A stretch of DNA of 64,000 nucleotides. Origin: an uncultured Paracoccaceae bacterium. Lineage in GTDB: Bacteria; Pseudomonadota; Alphaproteobacteria; Rhodobacterales; Rhodobacteraceae. Below the pieces are notes generated by a model that was not told the DNA's origin, did no database searches, and worked only from the letters and a program-made list of their open reading frames with translations. Below, in pieces: positions 57,650-64,000 of this stretch. The DNA is taken from NCBI GenBank assembly GCA_947492585.1, contig CANLND010000002.1, positions 62,001 through 126,000 of the forward strand, in the 5' to 3' direction. The translations under genes were made by a program, and so were the position numbers. The first letter of the stretch is position 1. Every line of letters begins with the position of its first letter.

Positions 57650-58872
57650 AGATGCCGCTCAAGTGCATGGCTCAGCTTGGTCATGTCATCCTCAGAAGTG
57701 TAATGCGTAAAGCTGAGCCGCAGGATCCCCCGTATTGGGTCGATCCCCATCGCCTGTAACACCCGATGCGCATAAAAATTGCCGGCCCCGGCCATAATAC
57801 CCTCACCCGCCAATCTCTGTGCAATATCGCGGGGATCAGTCTGAGTGTGCACCGAAACCGTCGGCGCCCGATGGGCCGCGCCCGCAGGCCCCAACAAACG
57901 AACATCGTCGCGCTGATCCAACATTTCAAGCAAAGGCCCAAGCAGGCGGGTTTCTTGCGCCCGCATCAAATCATGCACAAAAGCACCGATGCCCTCCGGC
58001 GCAGTTGCCGTGCAGCCGTGGTGTGCTGCGAGAGCCTCAAAATAATCGACCATACCCGCACAAGCCGCGATCTGGGCATGATCTGGTCCCGCCGGGGTAA
58101 AGCGTTTGTACAGGCAGTCTTCATTAAAGAAATGCCCCTGATTGGGCAGCAGTTTGGCAAGACCTTTCCGCACCACCATCAGGCCCTGATGGGGGCCATA
58201 GGTTTTGTAGGCCGAAAACAAATATATATCTGGTCCCAGTGCTTCGATATTGGGCAAGCCATGCGGCGCGTAGGACACACCATCGACGCATACAAACGCG
58301 CCAGCAGCATGGGCGATCGCGGTCAGTTCAAACACCGGATTGATGTCACCCACAACATTAGAGCAATGCGGAAAACAGACCAGTCGAACATCTTCGTCGA
58401 GAAGATCTTCCAGATCCTCGGGGTTCAAACAACCGGTATCCGGGTCCACGTGCCATTCGCGAATTTCGATCCCGTCCTCCGCCAATCTGCGCCAGGGGCC
58501 AGAGTTGGCCTCATGATCCTGATTGGTTACCACAATTGCTTCGCCCGGTTGCAGAAACTGCCGTATTGCCTGAGCCAGAACATAGACATTCTGCGTTGTT
58601 GACGGACCAAAACTCAGCTCATCCGGCTGCACACCCAACAGGGCCGCCAATCGATTGCGGGCAGCGTCCATTTCTGCTCCGGCCAATTGCGATGCCGCTG
58701 AGGCACCGTAGGGCTGTACCTTGTGCTGGGTGTAAAACCGCGTCAGCCGATCGATGACCGGGGCACAGGTAAATGATCCGCCCGCGTTTTCAAAAAAAGA
58801 CTGATCTGACAGGTTCTGCTGGGCAAATGCCGGGAAGCAGCCCCGCACAAAATCAATATCAAGCTCTGTCAC
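57646..58872 (-). CDS. Class V aminotransferase-fold PLP protein (cysteine desulfurase-like)
   Basis: A 408-residue fold type I PLP enzyme. The cofactor Lys223 is in FSAYKTYGPHQG, with His120 (NQDHEAN) and Asp197 (VCVDGVSYAPH) as the other cofactor contacts. FENAGGSF near 27-34 is the substrate region. The fold is shared by cysteine desulfurases and kynureninase-like enzymes; no clear catalytic Cys loop of desulfurases was recognised. It uses a GTG start with AAGGAAA upstream and heads the unit. Substrate unknown; a sulfur-related reaction would match cysK downstream, but this is inference. Confidence 0.85.
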   Translation of the reverse strand: MTELDIDFVRGCFPAFAQQNLSDQSFFENAGGSFTCAPVIDRLTRFYTQHKVQPYGASAASQLAGAEMDAARNRLAALLGVQPDELSFGPSTTQNVYVLAQAIRQFLQPGEAIVVTNQDHEANSGPWRRLAEDGIEIREWHVDPDTGCLNPEDLEDLLDEDVRLVCFPHCSNVVGDINPVFELTAIAHAAGAFVCVDGVSYAPHGLPNIEALGPDIYLFSAYKTYGPHQGLMVVRKGLAKLLPNQGHFFNEDCLYKRFTPAGPDHAQIAACAGMVDYFEALAAHHGCTATAPEGIGAFVHDLMRAQETRLLGPLLEMLDQRDDVRLLGPAGAAHRAPTVSVHTQTDPRDIAQRLAGEGIMAGAGNFYAHRVLQAMGIDPIRGILRLSFTHYTSEDDMTKLSHALERHL

Positions 58873-59297
58873 GGCTGTTTCCTTATTGAAGGGCTTTCAA
58901 GTCCGAGCCACCACTGCCCGGCTGTCGCTGACAAGCTTGGGCAATCTGCTGGGTGTATCAAGCCCTCAGTGATGTTTTTTTACAAATTCGCTTGGATCTT
59001 AAGCGTCTACATCCACAACACCCCGACCTTTGATCCGACCTTGCAGGATTTCATCCCCTTGCCGCCCAGCTCAGGTGAGCAACAGCACGTCGTGCCGCCA
59101 CCATGAAAAGCAATAAGATTAGCAGCCTAAATAAACACCTGATCCATCTTAACAGGGCTGCGAACTGGTCGAAAATGTAGGCCCCCCACAATTCCCCCAC
59201 ACCACACGGGTCATATTATTGTGGCGCAGCCAAAAGACCTGTCCCATGGGCGCGCATTTCCCCTTTAACTCCCAACCGCAAACGCTTATGTTGAATG
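58873..59297. other. Intergenic region of about 425 bp upstream of ssrA
   Basis: No gene seen. It must hold the promoter of the minus-strand stress unit at its left end and the ssrA promoter at its right end. The minus-strand words around 59040 can be read as short protein-like stretches but are interrupted by stops. Confidence 0.5.
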
Positions 59298-59630
59298 TGT
59301 CTCTTCGGGGACTATGGACATAAATGCGCTCGTAATAAACGGATCGGACCCGGGGGCGGTACCCGGCGACTCCACCAAACATCCTTCATTTGGGGATCAT
59401 GGGGTCGAAACAGGATCGACGGACGTCTAAAGGGGTTAGCTTTGTCTCGGCTGTCTGCCACCGTTATCGGCGAAACTTGTACAATTGCAAATGACAATCG
59501 TGCTCCGGTAGCCCTGGCTGCGTAAGCAGTTCGGAAAACCGAAACTTAAGTCCTCTTGCTTTGCAGCATTTGGCGGGGTTCGCAGGTACCTGGCAACAGA
59601 AACCTGCACTTCCCACATCTCCCTGCATTT
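59298..59630 (+). ncRNA. ssrA: Circularly permuted two-piece tmRNA gene
   Basis: Rescues stalled ribosomes and tags the unfinished protein. The acceptor piece comes first and ends in GGCGACTCCACCA at 59365-59377; after a short spacer the coding piece begins with GGGG at 59392 and contains GGATCGACGG. The tag frame at 59487-59522 encodes ANDNRAPVALAA, followed by TAA at 59523-59525. Acceptor before coding piece is the permuted order known from alphaproteobacteria. Outer ends are estimates: the left from the start of the acceptor-domain structure, the right after the last pseudoknot-like stretch near 59620. Confidence 0.92.
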
Positions 59631-59678
59631 GCTTTTGAAATCTGCTCCGCGTCGATATTATTTGAGTGAGCACTCGAA

Positions 59679-59743
59679 AAGTACTTTGGTTTTGACTAAA
59701 AAATTGCAATATTTCAGACAATTGAAATGCAATCAAAGTACTT
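59679..59743. promoter_or_regulatory. Long inverted repeat upstream of the SnoaL-like gene
   Basis: AAGTACTTTG (59679-59688) and CAAAGTACTT (59734-59743) are perfect arms 45 bases apart; each contains the palindrome AAGTACTT. Inside lies a weaker pair, ATTGCAATATTTCA and TGAAATGCAAT. The right arm ends 50 bp before the start codon. It could be a two-site operator or a transcript hairpin. Confidence 0.5.
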
Positions 59744-59793
59744 AGCGGTCACGCTATCCTGCGGTCGTCAAAGTTCTAAGTTGGAAGACCCAC

Positions 59794-60249
59794 GTGACAC
59801 ACGCAGAAGTATTGAAGCAATGGTTTGAAGAAATCTGGTGCCAGGGCAACCTTGACGAGATTGAAAACCTTCTGGCCTGCGACAGAGGGTTGGGTGGGCT
59901 GGTTGGCGAAAACCCATTGCCCATCGAAGATATCCGCGCCTTTGTGTTGGCCCTGCGTAGTTTGGTGGATGATATCAGCTTTCGCATGACCCAATGCATG
60001 GAAGACGGCGAATGGATCGCAGCCCGGTTTGCGGTCTCGATGACGGCGCCAGACAGGGTCGATTATTTTGATGTCCACGGTCAGGTTTTTATGCGCGTGC
60101 GGGACGAAAAAATTCTGGAAAGTCACAGTACATTTGATTACCTAACCTTGTTTGAAAATCTGGGCCAGATGCCAGCAGACGTGCTGCCCATCAGCATGAC
60201 TGGGCAAAAATTGATCTGGCGAGATTCAAAACTGGCTGAAACATCATAA
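59794..60249 (+). CDS. SnoaL-like (NTF2 fold) protein
   Basis: A 151-residue single-domain protein starting at GTG 59794 with GGAAGA upstream. The N-terminal LKQWFEEIWCQGNLDEIENLL is the usual first helix of SnoaL/NTF2-like proteins, and VHGQVFMRVRDEKILESHSTFDYL is their typical last strands. The family includes cyclases, isomerases and non-enzymatic binding proteins, so no reaction can be named. It is a single gene behind a long inverted repeat, not linked to biosynthetic neighbours. Confidence 0.8.
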   Translation: MTHAEVLKQWFEEIWCQGNLDEIENLLACDRGLGGLVGENPLPIEDIRAFVLALRSLVDDISFRMTQCMEDGEWIAARFAVSMTAPDRVDYFDVHGQVFMRVRDEKILESHSTFDYLTLFENLGQMPADVLPISMTGQKLIWRDSKLAETS

Positions 60250-60502
60250 ACTTTGGGTTGGCACTGCGTCGTGCGCAATACTGCTGCTCCTTCGCATCTG
60301 TGGGGGCGCGCTCTCGCAAGCGATTGTTAGGACAATTTCGCGCGCGTATGCAGTTCTACAAAGGCTATTCAGATGACGGTGTCACATAGGAGTCGCGATG
60401 ATACGTTAGGCTGCGACGCTGACGGTGACAGTCGTGTGGTATTTTACCGCCCAACGAATTGCGCGTCTTCCACACTGAATTGTCCCAAAGGAGAACGGGC
60501 GC

Positions 60503-61765
60503 ATGACACCCAAATTTTCCGATCTCTTGCGGGTCTTTGGCCGAATTGGCCTGCTCAGCTTTGGCGGGCCCGCTGCACAAATCGCCTTGATGCATCAGGA
60601 GCTTGTGGAGAAACGTCCGTGGCTGCGTGAAGATCAATTCCTACGCGGTTTATCCTTTTGCATGTTGCTGCCCGGCCCCGAAGCCATGCAGTTGGCCACC
60701 TATGCAGGCTGGCGCCTGCGCGGCATCTGGGGTGGGGTGCTGGCTGGCCTGTTGTTTGTCATACCGGGTGCGGTGGCCATTGCATTTCTATGCGCGATTT
60801 ACATCAATTACGGCACTCAACCCATTATACAGTCGTCATTTATGGGCATCAAAGCCGCCGTTGTAACCGTGGTGATAAATGCGCTTCTTAAACTGCAACA
60901 AAAGGCGTTGAACCAATTCGGGGATTGGGTCTGCGCAGGACTTTCTGCAATCGCGCTGCTGCTGTTCGACCTCCCGTTTCCGCTAGTGATCCTAGGCGGG
61001 GGAGTGGTCGGGTTTATTCTCGCACCCACGCAACAGGCCCGACCTGCGCAACCGGAGGTCGCACAGTCTCCAACTGGCCTCCCGATCCTCCTCTTCTGGA
61101 TCGGGTTGTGGCTACTTCCGCTGGTCGCGCTGTCCGTCTTTGCCGCGCCGTTTTTGGCCTCGGTGGGGTGGTTCTTTGCCAAACTGGCGGTGGTGACCTT
61201 TGGCGGCGCATATGCGGTTCTCGCCTATATGAGCCAAGCCGTGGTTGATCAAAACGGCTGGATCAGCTCCAACCAGATGCTGGATGCATTGGGGTTGGCT
61301 GAAACCACGCCGGGCCCGCTGATTTTGGTTACGCAATTTGTGGCTATGCTCTCGGGCCAGATTGCAGGCGGGCTCCCCTACGCCATCGCCGCAGGGCTGA
61401 TCGCCCTTTGGGCTACTTTTGTGCCCTGCTTTTTGTGGGTTTTCGCTGCCGCACCCCATGTTGAACGCCTTACCACCCACCCCCGCATAGGTCAGGCGTT
61501 AAAGTCCATCACAGCCTGCATCGTCGGTGTAATCTTTAATCTGTCCATTTGGTTTTTGTTGAACGTGTTGTTTGGCACAATTGACGGTCTCCGCCTTGGA
61601 CCTGCGACCCTCCCTCTTCCAGATCTATCAACGTTGGACCTGAACGCTTTGTTTCTTGTGCTGTTGGCCCCGATCCTGCTGCGCGTGACAAAAGGAAATC
61701 TGTTTTCTCTTCTGGCTCTTATGGCGACGGCAGGTGTAATTGTGCAGTATTACACTATAGGGTGA
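60503..61765 (+). CDS. chrA: Chromate transporter, CHR family
   Basis: Long-form CHR transporter of 420 residues made of two homologous halves of about 190 residues. Both halves show the family motif: FGRIGLLSFGGPAAQIALM with LLPGPEAMQLATYAGWRLRG in the first, and FAKLAVVTFGGAYAVLAYM with AETTPGPLILVTQFVAMLSG in the second. ChrA proteins export chromate. AAAGGAGA lies upstream of the ATG. No chrB regulator is adjacent. Confidence 0.93.
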   Translation: MTPKFSDLLRVFGRIGLLSFGGPAAQIALMHQELVEKRPWLREDQFLRGLSFCMLLPGPEAMQLATYAGWRLRGIWGGVLAGLLFVIPGAVAIAFLCAIYINYGTQPIIQSSFMGIKAAVVTVVINALLKLQQKALNQFGDWVCAGLSAIALLLFDLPFPLVILGGGVVGFILAPTQQARPAQPEVAQSPTGLPILLFWIGLWLLPLVALSVFAAPFLASVGWFFAKLAVVTFGGAYAVLAYMSQAVVDQNGWISSNQMLDALGLAETTPGPLILVTQFVAMLSGQIAGGLPYAIAAGLIALWATFVPCFLWVFAAAPHVERLTTHPRIGQALKSITACIVGVIFNLSIWFLLNVLFGTIDGLRLGPATLPLPDLSTLDLNALFLVLLAPILLRVTKGNLFSLLALMATAGVIVQYYTIG

Positions 61766-61893
61766 CACAATCGCCAAAACGGGTGCAAACTACCAAAAGG
61801 ACCACTGTGAAATATTGCCATTCCGGGCTGCATCCTCTTTAGTTCCGGCAAAATTCATCTATGCTAGGCCGCAAAGGCAAAAGGGCGAACACC

Positions 61894-62397
61894 ATGACCC
61901 GTGAAATCGATTATGGCAATCTGATGCATGCTGCGATGCGCAGTCTAATCAAGAACGTGCTCCAGGACGTCGCTGACAATGGCCTCCCGGGGAACCACCA
62001 TTTCTTTATCACTTTTGATACCAACCACCCCGACGCGCAGCTGGCCGACTGGCTGGGCGATCGCTACCCCGGCGAAATGACCATTGTCGTTCAACACTGG
62101 TTCGACAATCTGGTGATTGATGATGATGGCTTTACCATTACGCTCAACTTTGGCGACAACCCAGAGCCACTATATGTGCCCTTTGACGCCATCGCGACCT
62201 TCGTCGACCCTTCGGTTGAATTTGGCCTGCGCTTTGAAAGCGCAGAGTTGGATGAAGACGAAGAAGACAGCGCAATCGTGACAGAACTGGAAGACATTGC
62301 GAGCCGCGAAATTTCAGCCAAGCCGGTTGACGCCGCTGACTCCGACGGCGAACACAAAGACGCCGAAGTCGTATCATTGGACAGCTTCCGCAAATAA
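61894..62397 (+). CDS. sspB: SspB-family ClpXP adaptor protein
   Basis: Delivers ssrA-tagged proteins to ClpXP. The 167-residue protein starts MTREIDYGNLMHAAMRSLIKNVL (in two parts) and continues with HHFFITFDTNHPDAQL and MTIVVQHWFDNLVI, typical of alphaproteobacterial SspB. An acidic linker and the terminal VVSLDSFRK match the tail that contacts ClpX. Start 61894 has AAGGGCG upstream; 61861 is an unlikely start. It lies only 2.3 kb from ssrA, its functional partner. Confidence 0.92.
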   Translation: MTREIDYGNLMHAAMRSLIKNVLQDVADNGLPGNHHFFITFDTNHPDAQLADWLGDRYPGEMTIVVQHWFDNLVIDDDGFTITLNFGDNPEPLYVPFDAIATFVDPSVEFGLRFESAELDEDEEDSAIVTELEDIASREISAKPVDAADSDGEHKDAEVVSLDSFRK

Positions 62398-62432
62398 CGC
62401 TGAGGCTATCCGCCTGAACCTGAACAAATGCC

Positions 62433-62459
62433 AAAGGTCGCCCAAAAGGCGACCTTTAT
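62433..62459. terminator. Terminator between sspB and the convergent unknown gene
   Basis: AAAGGTCGCC (62433-62442) pairs perfectly with GGCGACCTTT (62448-62457) around CAAAA; A/T flanks on both sides allow both directions. Confidence 0.85.
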
Positions 62460-62480
62460 TGCGTTTAATGACCCAGCAGA

Positions 62481-63092
62481 TCAGTGGCGTTTCAGAAGGC
62501 TTTGGACCGTGAGAAGCGGCTGGCCATTTCGATGGGACGTGAAGTCCAGCAACAATCCCCCGTCGACCAAGGTTCGATCATATTGCTGAATGTCGTAATC
62601 GCCGTTCAGATCAATAAACATCGAATAGACGGTCAGCGTATCCCCGACGATGCGCCCCCAAACGTATGGCTCTCCCTTCATCGGGTTCAACGGTACCGCG
62701 TGTCCAAATACATTGTGCCGCATCGCCGCTGCAAAAATTCCCTCGCGCTCGCTGGGGCGGAAATCGACCTCGTATGTTTTGCTTTTGACAGAGCCGTTCT
62801 CGCGCACACGGCCGGTTGTCCACTTGACCCAAAATCCTGAATCGCCTTCGCGGATCTGCACCTGCATCTGGCGCGTTTCCGGGGCACCTTCGGCATTTGT
62901 CAGAACAGCTTCACCTGAATATAGGCCAACAAAGCGCGAAATCTCGGACTCCGCGACAGCAAACTGCGCCAATGCAACCATCCAAAACCCAAAGACCAGC
63001 GTAAAAAACGCCAATCGGCCTGAGCATGGCAAAGATTGTACAAGCGTTTTTTCAGCACCTTGCGCTCGATGTGGAGCCTGCGTCGTGAACAT
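62481..63092 (-). CDS. Exported protein of unknown function
   Basis: A 203-residue protein with a hydrophobic segment at about 28-47 (LAFFTLVFGFWMVALAQFAVAES) preceded by a basic stretch, consistent with a signal peptide after an extended N-region. The rest is beta-rich and soluble (RFVGLYSGEAVL, GFWVKWTTGR, YDIQQYDRTLVDGGLLLDF), resembling small lipocalin-like or barrel proteins. No family recognised. It is convergent with sspB and divergent from fumC. Confidence 0.65.
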   Translation of the reverse strand: MFTTQAPHRAQGAEKTLVQSLPCSGRLAFFTLVFGFWMVALAQFAVAESEISRFVGLYSGEAVLTNAEGAPETRQMQVQIREGDSGFWVKWTTGRVRENGSVKSKTYEVDFRPSEREGIFAAAMRHNVFGHAVPLNPMKGEPYVWGRIVGDTLTVYSMFIDLNGDYDIQQYDRTLVDGGLLLDFTSHRNGQPLLTVQSLLKRH

Positions 63093-63313
63093 TGCGACCT
63101 CCGCGTGATGATCTGCACCTTAAGGCGGCCGACAATGGCCTCCTGTTGTATAGGTAAACCTATTATCCACAGGCACAATAGGGTGCGGAAAAATGAATGG
63201 TTTTTGAGGGTGATACGCCTTCACGGCAAATGTGGGCGCTATCGCCGATTGATCCAGTCATCCCGGTGCGATAGATGCCTGTGGACGGCTTTACTGACGG
63301 AGAGGAGACACCA

Positions 63314-64000
63314 TGTCCGAAACCCGCACCGAAACAGACAGCTTTGGCCCGCTGGAAGTTCCATCCAACAAATACTGGGGCGCACAGACCCAGCGTTCGA
63401 TCATGAACTTCCCGATTGGCTGGGAAAAACAACCCGTGGCCATCGTGCGCGCCTTGGGTGTCATCAAACAAGCCTGCGCCATGGCCAACAAAGCCTCTGG
63501 CGCAATGGATGCCACAATCGCAGACGCGGTCATCAAAGCCGCCAGCGAAGTGGTGGCCGGCAAGTTCGATGACAACTTCCCCCTCGTTGTCTGGCAAACA
63601 GGCTCGGGCACTCAGTCGAACATGAACTCCAACGAAGTGATCGCCAACCGGGCGATTGAAATTCTTGGTGGCGTGATTGGATCCAAAGATCCCGTCCACC
63701 CCAACGACCATTGCAACATGGGGCAGTCGTCCAACGACACATTCCCCACCGCCATGCACATCGCCACCGCGATGTCCGTACGCGACGTGCTGCTACCCGG
63801 TTTGACCAAACTGGCCGAAGGGCTGGAAGCCAAGGCCGAAGAATTCAAAGACATCATAAAGATCGGTCGCACGCACACCCAAGATGCGACTCCGTTGACC
63901 TTGGGTCAGGAATTTGGCGGCTATGCGCACCAGATCCGTCAGGGCATTGCGCGTATTAACGCCACCCTGCCCGGTATTTATGAACTGGCCCAAGGCGGCA
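63314..64000 (+). CDS. fumC: Class II fumarate hydratase, 5' part (gene runs off the window)
   Basis: Interconverts fumarate and malate in the citric acid cycle without iron-sulfur clusters. The first 229 codons are present. [17 protein letters not shown] (13-29), [21 protein letters not shown] in segments near 95-116, and [15 protein letters not shown] near 136-150 are diagnostic of fumarase/aspartase proteins; [13 protein letters not shown] and the [10 protein letters not shown] stretch favour FumC. The catalytic GSSxMPxKxN loop lies beyond the window. GGAGAGGAG precedes the ATG. A short inverted repeat ATAGGT-AA-ACCTAT lies at 63150-63163 upstream. Confidence 0.95.

Noticed and set aside
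57766-58602. 278-codon plus-strand frame antisense to the class V aminotransferase
   Set aside because: Shadow of a well-supported PLP enzyme on the other strand.
59295-59525. 76-codon frame ending in ANDNRAPVALAA
   Set aside because: Only the last codons are translated, as the tmRNA tag; the rest is structural tmRNA.

Overview
The window reads as a chromosomal segment of a marine-type Rhodobacteraceae (Roseobacter-clade) alphaproteobacterium. The grounds are a circularly permuted two-piece ssrA gene with the alphaproteobacterial tag ANDNRAPVALAA, neighbouring ctrA and sciP genes, the trgA-trgB-cysK tellurite locus known from Rhodobacter, TTAA-N7-TTAA (CtrA-type) and GTTC-N7-GTTC (alphaproteobacterial LexA-type) sites, and protein sequences that resemble Rhodobacteraceae families throughout. 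I found no phage, insertion sequence or CRISPR array. All assignments come from reading the sequence; no database search was run.

Layout. 0-6.2 kb: 5' end of a MocR-type regulator, a DUF1127 protein, speD-speE, a hotdog thioesterase, trmFO-gluQRS, hisI and an IscU-like scaffold. 6.2-13.6 kb: an untracked 40-codon membrane-protein gene with an SOS-type box, ligA-recG, then ctrA and sciP, then mnmA. 13.7-20.1 kb: a catabolic unit (XRE-cupin regulator, divergent enolase-superfamily gene, TctC-TctB-TctA transporter, ornithine-cyclodeaminase-family gene) bracketed by a 17-bp direct repeat. 20.3-21.5 kb: a small RTX protein.

21.6-33.8 kb is the envelope block on the minus strand, pyrH-frr-uppS-cdsA-dxr-rseP-(small membrane protein)-bamA-skp-fabZ-lpxA-lpxI-lpxB; lpxD is absent from its usual place. 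34-44 kb holds miaA, an AraC regulator, a small membrane protein preceded by a CtrA box, a lytic transglycosylase, ssb, aroK-aroB, a conserved pair of unknown genes before xerD, and a CorC/HlyC-type gene. 44-48.5 kb is a 1474-residue RTX-Hint protein with three long internal repeats. It is followed by about 1 kb of non-coding DNA and tRNA-Ser(GGA).

49.7-58.9 kb is a tightly packed seven-gene minus-strand unit: class V aminotransferase, photolyase, cyclopropane-fatty-acid synthase, trgA, trgB (AIG2-like plus Nudix fusion), cysK and a DUF3772-type MscS channel. It looks like an oxidative/tellurite/photo-damage module. 59.3-64 kb holds the permuted ssrA, a SnoaL-like protein behind a long inverted repeat, a chromate transporter, sspB (the ClpXP adaptor for ssrA-tagged proteins), a secreted protein of unknown role and the 5' part of fumC.

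The most promising unexplained items are the SOS-boxed 40-residue membrane protein (6424-6546), the enolase homologue with several missing catalytic residues, the CtrA sites at 2776 and 36297, and the seven-gene stress unit.
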